Assembly (NCBI RefSeq): GCF_024347075.1
Contig: NZ_AP024900.1
Span: forward strand, 1,674,001-1,738,000
Source: Vibrio rarus
Lineage (GTDB): Bacteria > Pseudomonadota > Gammaproteobacteria > Enterobacterales > Vibrionaceae
Reading direction: 5' to 3'
Length of the DNA: 64,000 nucleotides
Under the pieces are notes generated by a model that searched no databases, was not told the DNA's origin, and saw only the letters and a list, made by a program, of their open reading frames with translations. Below, in pieces: positions 44,614 through 57,221 of the stretch (positions are counted from its first letter, which is position 1; each line of letters begins with the position of its first letter). Both the position numbers and the translations under genes were made by a program.

Positions 44614-45750
44614 TTAGTAAAGTGAATTCTTGTTTTCTTCAATGAATTTATCATCTAAACGGCCAAACATTTTATAGTAAGACCAACTGGTGTAAGCCAA
44701 GATGATAGGCACCATGACAAAGGCCACGCCTGTCATAATATTCAGTGTTAGTTCACTGGATGTTGAATCCCACATAGTTAAGCTATGCGCAGGATTTAAG
44801 CTAGAAGGCATAACGAATGGGAACATCGCCAAGCCTGCGGTAAAGATAATGCCAGCACTGCCTACACTTGAGCAGAAAAAGGCAAAGCCACCCTTTTCAA
44901 AGCGAGAGGCAATCAATGCCAATAATGGCATAGCAACACCTAATGCAGGCGCTATCCAAAATGCTGGGTATTGGGCAAAGTTCTTTAACCAAGCACCGGT
45001 TTCCACGATGACGTCTTTATTTAGCGGGTTCGATGCCGCTGCGTGATCAATTTGGCTAGTGATCACATAACCGTCTAAACCTTTTACCCAGAAGCCACCC
45101 ATCACAAACAGTATTGCGGTGGTTAAACCTGTGATCTGAGCGACTAGGCGAGCACGAGCATGCACGTCTGATGTGGTCTTCATTTGTAACCAAGTTGACC
45201 CTTGCAACACAATCATTGACAGGCTTACAAAACCACACAGTAAGGCAAATGGATTAAGCAGAGCAAAGAAACTGCCATGGTAACTTGGCATCATGAACTC
45301 GTTGAGCTGAAACGGCAGTCCTTGCAGTAAGTTACCAAATGCCACACCAAAAATAATAGGTGGAACGAAACCACTGATAGAAATACAAATATCCCAAGCG
45401 TTACGCCATTTTGGCTCTTCAATTTTTGAACGATAATCCAAACCTAGAGGGCGCAACCATAAGGCGGCCAAAGTTAAAATCATCGCAAAATAGAAACCAG
45501 AAAACGACGTGGCATACACAAGAGGCCAAGCGGCAAAGAGTGCGCCACCTGCCGTAATCAACCAAACTTGGTTACCATCCCAGTGCGGTGCAATGGTGTT
45601 GATCATTACACGGCGCTCGTTATCGGTTTTACCGATGACAGGTACTAGCGCACCTACCCCCATATCAAACCCATCAGTGACTGCAAAGCCGACAAATAAT
45701 ACGCCGATCAGTAGCCACCATATAAATCTTAAAACTTCGTAATCAAACAT
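44614..45750 (-). CDS. cydB: Cytochrome bd ubiquinol oxidase subunit II CydB
   Basis: 378 residues with about eight to nine membrane helices. Phrases such as AVTDGFDMGVGALVP, TIAPHWDGNQVWLI and ATSFSGFYFAM are conserved in CydB. Together with CydA and CydX it makes a high-affinity quinol oxidase of the inner membrane that works at low oxygen. It follows cydA by 14 bp. Confidence 0.97.
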   Translation of the reverse strand: MFDYEVLRFIWWLLIGVLFVGFAVTDGFDMGVGALVPVIGKTDNERRVMINTIAPHWDGNQVWLITAGGALFAAWPLVYATSFSGFYFAMILTLAALWLRPLGLDYRSKIEEPKWRNAWDICISISGFVPPIIFGVAFGNLLQGLPFQLNEFMMPSYHGSFFALLNPFALLCGFVSLSMIVLQGSTWLQMKTTSDVHARARLVAQITGLTTAILFVMGGFWVKGLDGYVITSQIDHAAASNPLNKDVIVETGAWLKNFAQYPAFWIAPALGVAMPLLALIASRFEKGGFAFFCSSVGSAGIIFTAGLAMFPFVMPSSLNPAHSLTMWDSTSSELTLNIMTGVAFVMVPIILAYTSWSYYKMFGRLDDKFIEENKNSLY

Positions 45751-45764
45751 AATTACACTCCCTA

Positions 45765-47354
45765 TTACGCTTCAACTTGGCGACCGATTTTTGCTTTCGC
45801 TTCATCGTCGTTATCTTGTTCAAAGTGGTAGCGACCGGTTTTTAGGCTACTTGGTCCTTTACGAGCAAATTTCACCATCAGGTATACTTCTGCAATCAAG
45901 AATACGGTATACAGTGCTAAAATTGCGGCCAGCGATGCCCATAGTTGTCCAATGGTCAATGCTGAGGCGGCCACATGCACCGGTAAAATTTCACCTACCG
46001 CCCATGGTTGTCGTCCAAACTCGGCCACGAACCAACCGGCTTCGATGGCAATCCATGGCAATGGGATACTCAATAGTGCGGCTTTAAGTAACCAAGGTTT
46101 CTGCTCGATTTTTTGACGACAGGTTTGTAGGAATGCCATGCCAAATACGAATAGCATTACAAATCCACATGCGACCATTAGGCGGAAAGACCAAAACAGA
46201 GGCCATACCGTTGGAATGGAATCGTCAGCGGCTGCTTGAATTTGCGTTTCGGTGGCATCCACCACTTTATCTGTATAACGCTTCAGTAGCAGGCCGTAAC
46301 CCAGATCGTGTTTCACTTCATCAAATGCGGCAACATTGGCATCAGAGCGATCCCCTGAGCGCAGTTTCTCTAGCAGTTCATAAGCAAACATACCGTTACG
46401 AATACGATCTACATGTTCTTCACGAAGATCACGTAGGCCCGTAACTTGTGTGTCTGTAGAACGCGTAGCAACAATACCCATCACGTATGGGATTTTGATG
46501 GCGTAATCCGTTTCCATTGTTTCTTGGTTAGGGATACCAAATGCGGTAAATGCGGCAGGTGCTGGCTCGGTATGCCATTCGGCTTCAATAGCGGCAAGCT
46601 TCACTTTCTGTACATCACCTAACTCATAACCGGATTCGTCACCCAGTACGATAACAGAAAGGATCGCGGCCATACCAAACGAAGCGGCTATAGCAAATGA
46701 ACGACGTGCGAAGGCTACATCACGACCTTTTAATAGGTAGTATGAACTGATACCTAAGACAAACATCGCGCCTGTTGTATAGCCTGATGCTACCGTGTGC
46801 ACAAATTTAACTTGAGCCACAGGGTTAAAGATCACTTCAGAGAAGCTGACCATTTCCATACGCATGGTTTCAAAGTTAAATTCTGCACCAACGGGATGTT
46901 GCATCCAACCGTTTGCAATAAGAATCCACAATGCGGAGAAGTTTGAACCAAGAGCCACTAACCAAGTTACCGCCAAATGCTGGCGCTTGGACAGTCTGTC
47001 CCAGCCAAAGAAGAATAGACCAACAAATGTTGATTCTAAGAAGAAGGCGACCAAGGCTTCAATTGCCAGTGGTGCACCAAAAATATCACCCACGTAGTGC
47101 GAGTAGTAAGCCCAGTTTGTTCCGAATTGGAACTCCATGGTAAGGCCTGTTGCTACACCTAGGGCAAAGTTAATGCCAAATAGCTTACCCCAGAACTTAG
47201 TCATATCTTTATAAATCTGTTTGCCTGTCATCACGTAAACGGATTCCATAATGGCAAGTAAGAAAGCAAGACCTAAAGTTAGTGGTACAAACAGGAAGTG
47301 GTACATTGCTGTCAACGCGAATTGCAATCGCGACAGATCAACGACGTCTATCAT
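45765..47354 (-). CDS. cydA: Cytochrome bd ubiquinol oxidase subunit I CydA
   Basis: 529 residues, multi-pass membrane protein. [20 protein letters not shown] contains the first heme-ligand His; [12 protein letters not shown] and the Q loop (about 250-380) with the usual Pro/Glu-rich part follow. CydA binds quinol and hemes b558, b595 and d. The upstream region has an FNR-like and an ArcA-like site, fitting known oxygen control of cyd. Confidence 0.97.
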   Translation of the reverse strand: MIDVVDLSRLQFALTAMYHFLFVPLTLGLAFLLAIMESVYVMTGKQIYKDMTKFWGKLFGINFALGVATGLTMEFQFGTNWAYYSHYVGDIFGAPLAIEALVAFFLESTFVGLFFFGWDRLSKRQHLAVTWLVALGSNFSALWILIANGWMQHPVGAEFNFETMRMEMVSFSEVIFNPVAQVKFVHTVASGYTTGAMFVLGISSYYLLKGRDVAFARRSFAIAASFGMAAILSVIVLGDESGYELGDVQKVKLAAIEAEWHTEPAPAAFTAFGIPNQETMETDYAIKIPYVMGIVATRSTDTQVTGLRDLREEHVDRIRNGMFAYELLEKLRSGDRSDANVAAFDEVKHDLGYGLLLKRYTDKVVDATETQIQAAADDSIPTVWPLFWSFRLMVACGFVMLFVFGMAFLQTCRQKIEQKPWLLKAALLSIPLPWIAIEAGWFVAEFGRQPWAVGEILPVHVAASALTIGQLWASLAAILALYTVFLIAEVYLMVKFARKGPSSLKTGRYHFEQDNDDEAKAKIGRQVEA

Positions 47355-47467
47355 AAGAACTCCTTGGGTGTCTTCCTCGACACTGGTTCAACCTAAAAGC
47401 GCAAAGTTAAAAATAAGTACAGGATGTTAAAAGTTGGTGATTTTTATTAATCTCACGATGCGTCGCG

Positions 47468-47482
47468 GTTAATCACTCGTTA
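47468..47482 (-). promoter_or_regulatory. ArcA-like site upstream of cydA
   Basis: GTTAATCACTCGTTA matches the ArcA direct repeat (GTTA repeated at an 11-bp interval, GTTAAT-N5-GTTA). About 120 bp upstream of the cydA start. Inferred from sequence only. Confidence 0.5.
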
Positions 47483-47560
47483 AGTATCCTCTAATATACT
47501 CGGCAGGTATCTTATCGGTTTAAGCGCTTAGTTTCAAAGGCTTTATTTGAGAAAGTTTCC

Positions 47561-47574
47561 TTGATTTGAATCAA
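47561..47574 (-). promoter_or_regulatory. FNR/CRP-type box upstream of cydA
   Basis: TTGATTTGAATCAA is a perfect FNR consensus (TTGAT-N4-ATCAA). It is centred about 213 bp before the cydA start codon. Confidence 0.65.
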
Positions 47575-47697
47575 GAATAATGAATTGATATCGTTCTTAT
47601 ATTGAGCGGAATAGAAGTGAAATGTGACCAAAGTTAACTATATTTGGGCTTTATTGTCGTACAAATAAAAGGGCCATTACAGCCCCTTAACAATTCT

Positions 47698-48711
47698 TTA
47701 ATTTTTTAGATCGAAGCCAAAATGCAAATAAGCACGATCTGTAACAATTCGACCCCGCGGAGTTCTTTGCAAATATCCTTGCTGGATCAAATAAGGCTCT
47801 AGGACATCTTCAATGGTGTCTTTTTCTTCACCTATGGCCGCCGCCATATTATCTAAGCCCACCGGACCACCATTAAATTTTTCAATAATGGCCAATAATA
47901 ATTTTCTGTCCATATAATCAAAGCCCAGACTGTCGACATCGAGCATATCCAATGCTTTATCAGCAATATCTGAATTAATATGCCCATCCCCTTTCACTTC
48001 GGCATAATCTCGTACGCGTCTTAAAAGGCGGTTAGCAATACGTGGCGTTCCGCGAGCACGTCTAGCCACTTCTAATGCCCCCGCTTGTTCCATAGATAAA
48101 TTGAGACAATCGGCACTGCGTTGCACTATGTGTTGTAAGTCTTCAACTTTGTAATACTCTAAACGCTGCGTGATACCAAAGCGATCACGCAGTGGTGAGG
48201 TCAGTGAACCTGCGCGGGTGGTGGCGCCAATTAAGGTAAAAGGAGGTAAGTCTATTTTGATAGAGCGCGCCGCAGGCCCTTCACCTATCATAATGTCCAG
48301 TTGGTAATCTTCCATTGCCGGATACAAGACTTCTTCTACCATTGGGCTAAGACGATGGATCTCATCAATAAACAGAACGTCATTTTCTTCGAGGTTGGTT
48401 AACAGCGCCGCTAAATCCCCCGCTTTTTCAAGCACAGGGCCTGATGTGGTGCGAATATTGACGCCCATTTCATTGGCCACAATATTTGCTAAAGTGGTCT
48501 TACCTAGCCCTGGTGGCCCAAAAATAAGCAGGTGGTCTAAGGCTTCGTTGCGCATTTGCGCAGCCTTAATAAAGATTTCCATCTGTCCACGAACATGGTC
48601 CTGACCGCGATAGTCTGCCAGCTTTTTCGGCCTTATGGCTCTATCTATGGCTTCTTCATCCTTAAAAATAGGATTATCAGGAGCGATCAGTCGGTCTGCT
48701 TCAATCATCAA
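47698..48711 (-). CDS. ruvB: Holliday junction branch migration ATPase RuvB
   Basis: 337 residues. Walker [13 protein letters not shown], Walker [10 protein letters not shown] and the sensor phrase GATTRAG, with the C-terminal winged-helix region [11 protein letters not shown]. RuvB hexamers drive branch migration at Holliday junctions with RuvA. ruvB begins one base after the ruvA stop. Confidence 0.98.
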   Translation of the reverse strand: MMIEADRLIAPDNPIFKDEEAIDRAIRPKKLADYRGQDHVRGQMEIFIKAAQMRNEALDHLLIFGPPGLGKTTLANIVANEMGVNIRTTSGPVLEKAGDLAALLTNLEENDVLFIDEIHRLSPMVEEVLYPAMEDYQLDIMIGEGPAARSIKIDLPPFTLIGATTRAGSLTSPLRDRFGITQRLEYYKVEDLQHIVQRSADCLNLSMEQAGALEVARRARGTPRIANRLLRRVRDYAEVKGDGHINSDIADKALDMLDVDSLGFDYMDRKLLLAIIEKFNGGPVGLDNMAAAIGEEKDTIEDVLEPYLIQQGYLQRTPRGRIVTDRAYLHFGFDLKN

Positions 48712-49353
48712 TTACACCATAGCTCTTAAGGCTTCTTTTATTAGCGATTCACTGCTCATACCAGGCTTGGCAATTTGCGAAATGGCTTTAGAGGCCATTG
48801 CGGGTTTGTACCCTAGAGCAAGTAACGCACTGACGGCTTCATCTATGGCACTTTCATCACTAGAAAGCCCATTATTAAGCGGCGCGGCATCGGTGGCTGG
48901 GGTAAATAAATCCCCTGCGCCCCAACCTTTTAAGCGGTCTTTCATTTCAACAACAAGACGTTCGGCGGTTTTTTTACCTACCCCCGGTAGTTTCACCAGT
49001 GTTGAAATGTCTTCGTTTTCCACACAACTAACAAACTGAGACGCCGTCATGCCAGACAAGATACCTAAACCCAGTTTTGGACCTACCCCATTGGCTTTAA
49101 TCACTTCTCGAAAAAGTGCTCGCTCACTGACACTATTAAAACCATACAGCAACTGCGCATCCTCGCGGACGACAAAATGAGTATAGATAATGGCTTCTTG
49201 GCCTGTCTCTGGTAATTCATAGAAACAGCTCATTGGCATTTGTACTTCATAGCCAACACCAGCCACTTCAATGAGTAATTCTGGTGGCTGTTTTTCGATA
49301 AGGGTTCCACGTAGGCGTCCGATCACGGTTTTTGTTCCAATAGCTGATTGCAA
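48712..49353 (-). CDS. ruvA: Holliday junction-binding protein RuvA
   Basis: 213 residues: an N-terminal OB fold (MIGRLRG-like [10 protein letters not shown]), helix-hairpin-helix repeats ([13 protein letters not shown] and [18 protein letters not shown]) and a C-terminal domain that binds RuvB. Here a dozen extra residues precede the usual N-terminal phrase, so an internal start (near VIGRLRG) is possible. Length is near family average. Confidence 0.95.
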   Translation of the reverse strand: MQSAIGTKTVIGRLRGTLIEKQPPELLIEVAGVGYEVQMPMSCFYELPETGQEAIIYTHFVVREDAQLLYGFNSVSERALFREVIKANGVGPKLGLGILSGMTASQFVSCVENEDISTLVKLPGVGKKTAERLVVEMKDRLKGWGAGDLFTPATDAAPLNNGLSSDESAIDEAVSALLALGYKPAMASKAISQIAKPGMSSESLIKEALRAMV

Positions 49354-49481
49354 TGTTAGTGATAATAATAAATAACTGGACGGATAGCCAGTATTTCACC
49401 AAGGACAAGCCGCTTAACGAGACAAAGCGGAGAAAATGTAATCATTGCACAATCACAGGCCAGTTTGAGTGCTCGCTGTTA

Positions 49482-50003
49482 TTAACGGTAACGCCCTCTG
49501 CGCGCTGATGTAGCCTTTCCTGCCAAGGCAATCAATGTTTTGTTGGTGTTGGCATGGCATATAGCGACCCCCAGAGCATCCGCTGCATCCGCTTGAGGTT
49601 TTGCTGGGAGTTTTAGCATTTGTTGCACCATATGCTGAACTTGCGCTTTGTCCGCCCCACCTGTGCCTACCACCGCTTGTTTAATTAATCGAGCGGCGTA
49701 TTCGTGCACGGGGAGATCCGCATTAACTGCGGCCACAATGGCACTGCCTCTGGCTTGGCCTAGCTTTAATGCTGAATCGGCATTTTTCGACATAAACACT
49801 TGTTCAATGGCAAAAACCTCCGGCTGAAACTGCGTAATGATTTCACTGACTCCGGCGTAGATCTGCTTTAATCTACCAGGAAGCTCTTTTTCAGACATGC
49901 GAATACAGCCACTACCTAAATAGTGTAGGTGCCTGCCATTTTGTCGAATGACCCCGTAGCCGGTAATTCTCGACCCCGGATCAATACCTAAAATAATCGT
50001 CAT
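49482..50003 (-). CDS. ruvC: Holliday junction resolvase RuvC
   Basis: 173 residues with the catalytic Asp in [14 protein letters not shown], the Glu in AIEQVFM and the C-terminal [12 protein letters not shown]. RuvC cleaves Holliday junctions. The gene is in the usual aspS-ruvC-ruvA-ruvB direction, separated from aspS by a terminator; no yebC gene lies between them. Confidence 0.97.
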   Translation of the reverse strand: MTIILGIDPGSRITGYGVIRQNGRHLHYLGSGCIRMSEKELPGRLKQIYAGVSEIITQFQPEVFAIEQVFMSKNADSALKLGQARGSAIVAAVNADLPVHEYAARLIKQAVVGTGGADKAQVQHMVQQMLKLPAKPQADAADALGVAICHANTNKTLIALAGKATSARRGRYR

Positions 50004-50023
50004 TAATCTTGCTACCCCTTAAA

Positions 50024-50054
50024 CAAAAACTCCCGCCATAATAGCGGGAGTTGA
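50024..50054 (-). terminator. Terminator after aspS
   Basis: Perfect 9-bp stem AACTCCCGC / GCGGGAGTT with a 7-nt loop, followed on the minus strand by TTTTGTTT. Confidence 0.88.
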
Positions 50055-50072
50055 TATCAATCACGACGGATG

Positions 50073-51848
50073 TTATTCACTGTCTTTTTTAGCCAGTTTA
50101 ACCGCAATAGATAATTCTTCTAGTGACGCTGGATTAGCAAGGCTAGGAGCATCGGTCAACAAACAAGAAGCATTAGTGGTTTTAGGGAAGGCGATCACGT
50201 CGCGAATGTTCTCTGTACCACAAAGCAACATCACCAAGCGATCTAAACCAAAGGCAAGACCGGCGTGAGGTGGTGTACCGTATTTTAGAGCTTCAAGTAA
50301 GAAACCAAATTTCAGTTGTTGCTCTTTGGCATCAATACCCAAAATATCAAACACTGCTGCTTGCATTTCAGCATTATGAATACGAACTGAACCACCGCCC
50401 ACTTCATAGCCATTGATAACCATATCGTAAGCGTTTGAATTTACTTTGGCAGGGTTCTCTTTAAGCTGTTGCGCTGTCACATCTAAAGGTGAAGTGAATG
50501 GATGGTGCATGGCGTGTAAGTTGCCTTCGCCATCTTCTTCAAACATTGGGAAGTCCACAACCCACAGTGGTTTCCAAGCGGCCAGATCGGTCAATTCAAG
50601 ATCGTCACCCACTTTCAGGCGTAGTGCACCTAATGCTTCTGCCACAACGTTTGCTTTGTCTGCGCCAAATAAAATAATATCGCCTGTTTGTGCGTTAGTA
50701 CGCTCAAGAATACCATTTATGATGTCGGCACTTAGGAATTTAGCCACTGGAGATTGAACGCCTTCTGCACCCGCTGCGCGATCGTTCACTTTCATCCATG
50801 CCAAACCTTTCGCACCGTAGATACCAACAAATTCAGCATAACCATCAATTTGTTTACGGCTTAATTTAGCACCACCAGGAACACAAAGTACCGCTACACG
50901 GCCTTTTTCATCATTTGCAGGGCCTGAGAATACTTTAAACTCAACTTCTTTTACGATGTCTGCAACATCAACAAGCTCTAGCGGGTTACGTAGATCGGGT
51001 TTATCTGAACCAAAGCGGCGAATGGCTTCGCTAAATGGCATAACAGGGAACTCACCAAGATCTACATTAAGTAACTCTAACCACATGTCGTGAACCATTT
51101 TTTCAGTGGTTGCACGTACTTGGTCAGCACTCATAAATGAGGTTTCGATATCGATTTGTGTAAATTCTGGTTGGCGGTCAGCACGCAAATCTTCATCACG
51201 GAAACATTTCACGATTTGGTAGTAACGGTCAAAACCAGACATCATCAACAATTGTTTAAATAGCTGTGGTGATTGTGGTAATGCGTAAAAACTGCCTTTA
51301 TGTACACGGCTCGGTACTAGGTAATCACGAGCACCTTCTGGGGTCGCTTTCGTCAATACTGGCGTTTCAATGTCTAAGAAACCGTTGTCATCAAGGAAAC
51401 GACGGACAAAGCTTGATGCTTTAGCACGTAATTTAATACGGTCGCTCATTTCAGGACGACGCAAGTCCAAGTAACGGTATTTAAGACGTTGTTCTTCAGA
51501 GTTCTTTTGATTGAAGTCCAGTGGTAAAACATCAGCACGGTTGATAATTTCAAGACCGGTGGCAATCAGTTCTACTTCACCCGTTGCCATATCTTTATTC
51601 ACTTGGCTATCTGGGCGAACACGCACTTCACCCGTCAACTTGATGCAAAACTCATTACGCAGTTGGTTTGCCACTTCATATGCTTCGGCCATATCTGGGT
51701 CAACAACGACTTGAACGATACCTTCACGATCTCGCATGTCGATAAAAATAAGACCACCTAAATCACGGCGACGGTTTACCCAACCGCAAAGTTCTACAGT
51801 TTGTCCTGCTAGGGACTTGTTCAGTTGACCACAATAATGGCTACGCAT
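50073..51848 (-). CDS. aspS: Aspartyl-tRNA synthetase
   Basis: 591 residues. N-terminal OB anticodon-binding domain ([22 protein letters not shown]), class II motif 2 region [16 protein letters not shown], a bacterial GAD insertion, and motif 3 [13 protein letters not shown]. It charges tRNA-Asp. Length matches bacterial AspRS. Confidence 0.98.
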   Translation of the reverse strand: MRSHYCGQLNKSLAGQTVELCGWVNRRRDLGGLIFIDMRDREGIVQVVVDPDMAEAYEVANQLRNEFCIKLTGEVRVRPDSQVNKDMATGEVELIATGLEIINRADVLPLDFNQKNSEEQRLKYRYLDLRRPEMSDRIKLRAKASSFVRRFLDDNGFLDIETPVLTKATPEGARDYLVPSRVHKGSFYALPQSPQLFKQLLMMSGFDRYYQIVKCFRDEDLRADRQPEFTQIDIETSFMSADQVRATTEKMVHDMWLELLNVDLGEFPVMPFSEAIRRFGSDKPDLRNPLELVDVADIVKEVEFKVFSGPANDEKGRVAVLCVPGGAKLSRKQIDGYAEFVGIYGAKGLAWMKVNDRAAGAEGVQSPVAKFLSADIINGILERTNAQTGDIILFGADKANVVAEALGALRLKVGDDLELTDLAAWKPLWVVDFPMFEEDGEGNLHAMHHPFTSPLDVTAQQLKENPAKVNSNAYDMVINGYEVGGGSVRIHNAEMQAAVFDILGIDAKEQQLKFGFLLEALKYGTPPHAGLAFGLDRLVMLLCGTENIRDVIAFPKTTNASCLLTDAPSLANPASLEELSIAVKLAKKDSE

Positions 51849-52085
51849 ATTGAATTTCCCGACTATTTTCTAATTACTAATAAGGTTCTATCGAGCGAAT
51901 AAGATCTCGACGCAATTAACCGATATTTATACGCGCAAATAGCTTTAAAATCGACACTCAATGCAACTTTTTATGCGCTTTACGGTGGCTTTGCTCTGTT
52001 TTTGAGCAAGGGAAGCAAAAAATGGCGGGTTGAAGTGGAATTGAGCTGGATTAATGACAGTTCGCACGCTTTTCTCTAAACTTAG

Positions 52086-52841
<756 letters not shown>

Positions 52842-52951
52842 CTCAGACTATGGTTCTTGCACACTGAACTCCCCTGATATTGGCTGTATCCAGAAAATTA
52901 TAAAACGGCATGTGCGTGAATACGCTTAAGCAAAAATACAATCCGCATTGC

Positions 52952-52976
52952 ATTATGCAATTGCAAATTGCATAAT
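52952..52976. repeat. Perfect 25-bp palindrome
   Basis: Arms ATTATGCAATT and AATTGCATAAT around GCA; a second, overlapping palindrome TTGCATTATGCAA begins three bases before it. Two-fold symmetry suggests a dimeric regulator site. Confidence 0.7.
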
Positions 52977-53061
52977 GGTTATTTCCTATAATTATAAACC
53001 TTATATAACAAAGGTTTTAAGGCGTGATTACAAAGTTGGCATAGATACTGCATTAACTTTA

Positions 53062-53172
53062 GTGATCCTTTTAAGCCAAGGATCACCTAGCCAACTGACG
53101 TTGTTAGTGAACGAAGTTTTGTTCACAAGAATATAAGCCGATCGCACATTTTAGTGGTCGGCTTTTTTTTTG
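53062..53172 (+). ncRNA. Candidate small RNA: three hairpins ending in a Rho-independent terminator
   Basis: Hairpin 1: GTGATCCTT / AAGGATCAC, loop 7 (53062-53086). Hairpin 2: GTGAAC / GTTCAC (53107-53126). Hairpin 3: AAGCCGA / TCGGCTT (53135-53164) followed by a run of Ts. It could be the end of cmoA mRNA or an independent transcript started near the palindrome at 52952. Confidence 0.4.
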
Positions 53173-53408
53173 TCTATTCATTGCCACTATGGTTATATCA
53201 ACCACAGTAATTAAGTGGACAGAAATAGTGCAGGAAAAACACTTAACAACAAGGCTATTTGTGATAAGTCGTTGTTCTACATTTATAAATTACAAGGCCG
53301 TTATCAAGTGTTTTAACACGTTGAATGATCCGTTAATTACTACGGTTATGGCTTTACCTTACCTGCCCTTTGTTACAGTTCGGTATATCAGTTTCAATAT
53401 AACTTCAT

Positions 53409-53449
53409 TACATAAAAAAAAAAACCGCCAAACTTTTTGACGGTTTCCT
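53409..53449 (-). terminator. Terminator of the torECA operon
   Basis: Stem AAACCG(T/C)CA / TGGCGGTTT-type, 8 bp with one mismatch, and a run of at least ten Ts on the minus strand. It lies 65 bp beyond the torA stop. Confidence 0.85.
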
Positions 53450-53513
53450 AGATTAAGATTTACTCATCACAGTAAGCAATAGCCTGAAATCGCATAACGC
53501 AACAGACATGATG

Positions 53514-55979
53514 TTAAGAGACCTCTATCGGTCCACCAAAAGAGGTCACCGGTGGTACCTCCCCCTTAAACTTCTCAATATCCACTAAACAAGTATTCGC
53601 TGAGGTGGCCTGGGCCAATTCAGAAGAAGGGATATCTTGGGTAAGGGTATTAGGATCGCCATAGGTATCAATTGCGCCAACTTTCTCATTGAGCGGGCCA
53701 TACCAAGCCCCCTCTTCAATTCGAATCACGCCCTGAGGGTAATGATCACTGATCACTGCCCCTGCAAGCAACTGCCCTCGTTGATTGAAGACGCGGATAA
53801 GATCCCCCTCTTTAATCCCTTTTGCTTTGGCATCTTTTGGATTCAAATAACAAGGCTCTCTCCCCTGCACCGCATAGGTGGCGCGGAACTCTTCTGACTC
53901 ACACATTTGTGAGTGAAGGCGCTTGTCTGGGTGACAAGATTGTAACCAGAACGGATGTTTATCTGAGCCAGGACCCCCGTGAGAGCGTTCCGATTTTTCA
54001 AACCACATTGGGTGCTCTTGACAATGTTCATAGCCATAGCGACCAATGGTGCGACTGGTGATCTCAATAAAGCCCGATGGCGTGCCCAAGGCGCTGATCT
54101 CGGGATCTTCCCGAAAATCCGCATGACGCGTCCAAGGTTTGCCTTTGCCAAAGTCCAAAAAGCCTTTTTCCCAAAACTCTTCAAACTCGGGTAATTTAAA
54201 GGAAGCGTTGGCCGCTTTACAATCATTGTAAAGGTGCTTAACCCACTCCATTTCCGACATTCCACGAGTGTAGTCTTTATCTCTGCCCCAGCGAGCGGTC
54301 AACTCTGTCATGATGTCAAAATCGGTTTTCGACTGGAACAGTGGGTCAACCAACTTGTGCATTGCCACTAAGCCTCGACCAGAATAGGCACCGTAACCAT
54401 CAATATCATTACGTTCAAACTGGGTACATGCCGGTAGCACAATGTCTGAGAAGCGACAGGTGGCATTCCACGCAAAATCTATAGTCACTAAGGTTTGCAG
54501 GTTTTTAAACGCCGCTTTCATATTGTTGCGATCTTGATGGTGATGCCAAGGATTATTACCGCTGACCACCATCATTTTAAAGGCTGGTAATGTCACCTCT
54601 TTACCGTTGGCTTGGATCTTTTTACCTGGCTCTTTTAGGCAGTCAATCCAGCGCGCCACGGGAATGACACTGCTGTACTCTTTAAAATCGGTATTGGTGT
54701 ACTTAGGTGACTGACCGGTATCAATGTTAAGTGGGTAGGACCCCGGTGCGCCAAAGCCCGTTGAAGGAACCCCAATACCAGAATAATGGTGACCATAGGA
54801 CACACCACCACCGGGCAAGCCTATTTGACCTATCATAGCGGCCAATACAGCCCCCATCCAATAGGGTTGCTCACCGTGTTGTTGGCGCTGAATACACCAA
54901 CCAAACAGAATTTGCGTTCTGCCACTCACCAACATACGAGCAAACTCACGGATTTTATCCGCGGGTACCCCACAAATTTCAGCGGCCCATTCGGGTGTTT
55001 TTTCTACTTTATCTTTGGATTCACCCATTAAATAAGGGACAAACTCTTTATAGCCTAAGCAGTACAGATCCATGAACTTTTTGTCATACAGTTCTTCTTT
55101 ATGCAGGGTATGCGCGATACCCAGCATAAACGCCACATCTGTTTGAGGGTTCACATATAGGTGTTCATTGCCTAAATATTGCTGAGTTTTATTTTTAACT
55201 GGGTCTACAGAAATAACATTGATTTTTTTGCTGGCGACTTTCGCTTTTAATTGCTCTAAATACTCAAAGGACTCATGGGTTTCACACGTCCAACCTACTT
55301 GAAGGTTTTTAACAGGATCATTGGCCCATATAATGATGTTGTCACTGTTTTCTAAGATGAGCTCCCAAGAAGTACCTTGCGCATACACCTCAGTTGAACC
55401 CAACACATAAGGTAAAATAGTTTGTCCCGCCCCCGTTGAGTAATCCCCAACTTTTTTCACCGAATGTCCATGCAAGCCAATTGCGCGCTGCATATGGTTA
55501 TTACAACTGTGCATTTGCCCTGTTTGACGCCATCCCGTTTGACCTGCATGTAATGCCCAAGGGCCGTAATCTTTTTGTACTCGCTCTAATTCACGATAGA
55601 AAAGATCAAGAGCTTCATCCCAAGTTACACGCACAAAACGGTTGTTACCTCGAGTTTCTGTGGAGTATTTATGTTTCTTTAACCAATCTAATCGCACCAT
55701 AGGGTAACGCACACGTGAGGGACTATAGATAATCCCTTTGATCCCATTGAGCATCTCTGTAGGGTGCTTATCTACCTCTAACGGTTTAATTTCTTGCACC
55801 TTTCCTGCCCAAATTCGAGCTCTAAATGCCCCCCAGTGTGAGCCTGATGTTTTCCAAACCCCTTCGGCTTGTGCTGTGGCATTAGCGGAAGTTGAGACCA
55901 ACAAACTAGGACCGATAACCGAGGCGGCGGCACCGGATGCCCCTAAACCTTTGAGAAAGCTTCTTCTTGATAATGACAT
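53514..55979 (-). CDS. torA: Trimethylamine-N-oxide reductase TorA
   Basis: 821 residues from the ATG at 55979, which has GGAG upstream; the longer frame would overlap torC. A twin-arginine signal [10 protein letters not shown] leads to export of the folded molybdoenzyme. Molybdopterin-oxidoreductase phrases include GDYSTGAGQ (with the Ser that ligates Mo in TorA/DMSO reductase types), [13 protein letters not shown] and HQDRNN. It reduces TMAO in the periplasm using electrons from TorC. Last of the torECA operon. Confidence 0.93.
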   Translation of the reverse strand: MSLSRRSFLKGLGASGAAASVIGPSLLVSTSANATAQAEGVWKTSGSHWGAFRARIWAGKVQEIKPLEVDKHPTEMLNGIKGIIYSPSRVRYPMVRLDWLKKHKYSTETRGNNRFVRVTWDEALDLFYRELERVQKDYGPWALHAGQTGWRQTGQMHSCNNHMQRAIGLHGHSVKKVGDYSTGAGQTILPYVLGSTEVYAQGTSWELILENSDNIIIWANDPVKNLQVGWTCETHESFEYLEQLKAKVASKKINVISVDPVKNKTQQYLGNEHLYVNPQTDVAFMLGIAHTLHKEELYDKKFMDLYCLGYKEFVPYLMGESKDKVEKTPEWAAEICGVPADKIREFARMLVSGRTQILFGWCIQRQQHGEQPYWMGAVLAAMIGQIGLPGGGVSYGHHYSGIGVPSTGFGAPGSYPLNIDTGQSPKYTNTDFKEYSSVIPVARWIDCLKEPGKKIQANGKEVTLPAFKMMVVSGNNPWHHHQDRNNMKAAFKNLQTLVTIDFAWNATCRFSDIVLPACTQFERNDIDGYGAYSGRGLVAMHKLVDPLFQSKTDFDIMTELTARWGRDKDYTRGMSEMEWVKHLYNDCKAANASFKLPEFEEFWEKGFLDFGKGKPWTRHADFREDPEISALGTPSGFIEITSRTIGRYGYEHCQEHPMWFEKSERSHGGPGSDKHPFWLQSCHPDKRLHSQMCESEEFRATYAVQGREPCYLNPKDAKAKGIKEGDLIRVFNQRGQLLAGAVISDHYPQGVIRIEEGAWYGPLNEKVGAIDTYGDPNTLTQDIPSSELAQATSANTCLVDIEKFKGEVPPVTSFGGPIEVS

Positions 55980-55998
55980 TATTTCTCTCCGTGCCGAA

Positions 55999-57198
55999 TT
56001 AGTGAGATTGGTCTGCAAAATCAGACGAGTGTTTTTGTAGGTACTTTAAGACCAAGGCTTCACTGTCTCTATCGAGATTAACGAAGGCTGACATACCATT
56101 AAACATACCGGGCCACGCATTGGCGGTAAAATGAGCCGGTGCTGGTTGGGTATGACATGTGGAACAGTTAACGGTATAAGACTCACCGGCCTTCTTCCAA
56201 ATTGCCTCGTAGCCTTCAACTAATGCTTCTGGTTTCATCCACACTTTTGCTACGACTCGGCTCCACGGTAATCCCGTGAGTTCATCTTCTTTTTCTTCAA
56301 AGCTTTGTACTATGGCATCATTTTGCGCAGACTCTTTAAGTAGCGAGCCTACAGGGATGTTCATACCAAAATCTTCTTGGATCACACGACCAAACCCTTT
56401 GTCCTTACGCCAGCCAGAAATTTCCACTTGCAGCGCCGTTTTGGTCACTTTAAGCACTTTAATTTCTGATGCTGGATTCAGAAGTCCTGCCTCTACGGTC
56501 AGTTTTTCATCTTCATAAACCGGTAAGTGACGGACAGAGACATAAGAGGCATCTTTAGCGTAAGAGGTGGAGTGGGCGATCTGCTCTAATTCACCTATCA
56601 TGCCACCGGAGGAGTCCATATTTTTCGGTAAGTTATGAGCGATACCTTTATGACAATCAAGACAGCTTTGATCGCGCTCTGCTGCATGTTTCATTTGGAT
56701 GCGCGCCGTTGGAGACATGGCTTCAAAGTCCATTGAATCGTATTGGTGACAGTTTTTACATTCTAAAGACTTGTTGGCAGAAAAGCGGTTCCATTCATGG
56801 CGGGCTAATTCAAAGCGACGGGCTTCAAACTTCTCTGGAGTGCCTAAATCGCCAAAAATTTGTGCATACACTTCTTTTGACGCCTGCATTTTCCTAGCTA
56901 TTTTTGCAGTCCATTCATGGGGAACATGACAATCTGGACATGTGGCTCGAACCCCTGCATGGTTTTTCCAATGCACTGTGGTTTGCAACTCTTCATAGAC
57001 GTTATCACGCATAGTGTGACAGCTAATACAAAACTCCTCTGTATTGGCCGCTTCTAATGCCGTATTAAATCCGCCCCAAAAGATCACCCCAGCGGTAAAA
57101 CCGCCTAAGGTAAGCACCCCTAAGCTGATGTGTTTAGCAGGGCGACTCATGGTCGTCCATAGTTTAACAATTAGTGACTTCATATTGGTCTCGCTCAT
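55999..57198 (-). CDS. torC: Pentaheme c-type cytochrome TorC
   Basis: About 399 residues; the exact start (57183, 57198 or a TTG at 57207) is uncertain. One membrane helix (about 25-45) and NapC/NirT-type CxxCH sites CISCH, CPDCH, CKNCH and CLDCH, plus a C-terminal CSTCH of the TorC-specific monoheme part. It carries electrons from menaquinol to TorA. It lies 19 bp before torA. Confidence 0.95.
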   Translation of the reverse strand: MSETNMKSLIVKLWTTMSRPAKHISLGVLTLGGFTAGVIFWGGFNTALEAANTEEFCISCHTMRDNVYEELQTTVHWKNHAGVRATCPDCHVPHEWTAKIARKMQASKEVYAQIFGDLGTPEKFEARRFELARHEWNRFSANKSLECKNCHQYDSMDFEAMSPTARIQMKHAAERDQSCLDCHKGIAHNLPKNMDSSGGMIGELEQIAHSTSYAKDASYVSVRHLPVYEDEKLTVEAGLLNPASEIKVLKVTKTALQVEISGWRKDKGFGRVIQEDFGMNIPVGSLLKESAQNDAIVQSFEEKEDELTGLPWSRVVAKVWMKPEALVEGYEAIWKKAGESYTVNCSTCHTQPAPAHFTANAWPGMFNGMSAFVNLDRDSEALVLKYLQKHSSDFADQSH

Positions 57199-57221
57199 CC
57201 TATCCAAGATTTAATCCAAGT

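Larger units (their letters stand above)
47355..47697 (-). promoter_or_regulatory. cydABX control region
   Basis: 343 bp between ruvB's stop and the cydA start. It holds the ArcA-like and FNR-like sites listed separately, the palindrome TAAGCGCTTA (47521-47530), and no gene. The ruvB terminator may lie in its right end (AAAAGGGCCATTACAGCCCCTT is a weak inverted repeat). Confidence 0.6.
52842..53513. other. Intergenic region between cmoA and torA with strong palindrome and hairpins
   Basis: 672 bp. It holds a 25-bp perfect inverted repeat, then three hairpins ending in a T-rich terminator (listed separately), then the torA terminator. Short ORFs here show no coding signs. Confidence 0.6.

Noticed and set aside
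53189-53440. 83-residue ORF downstream of the hairpins before torA
   Set aside because: No ribosome site, low-complexity end read through the A-run of the torA terminator, and no coding look.
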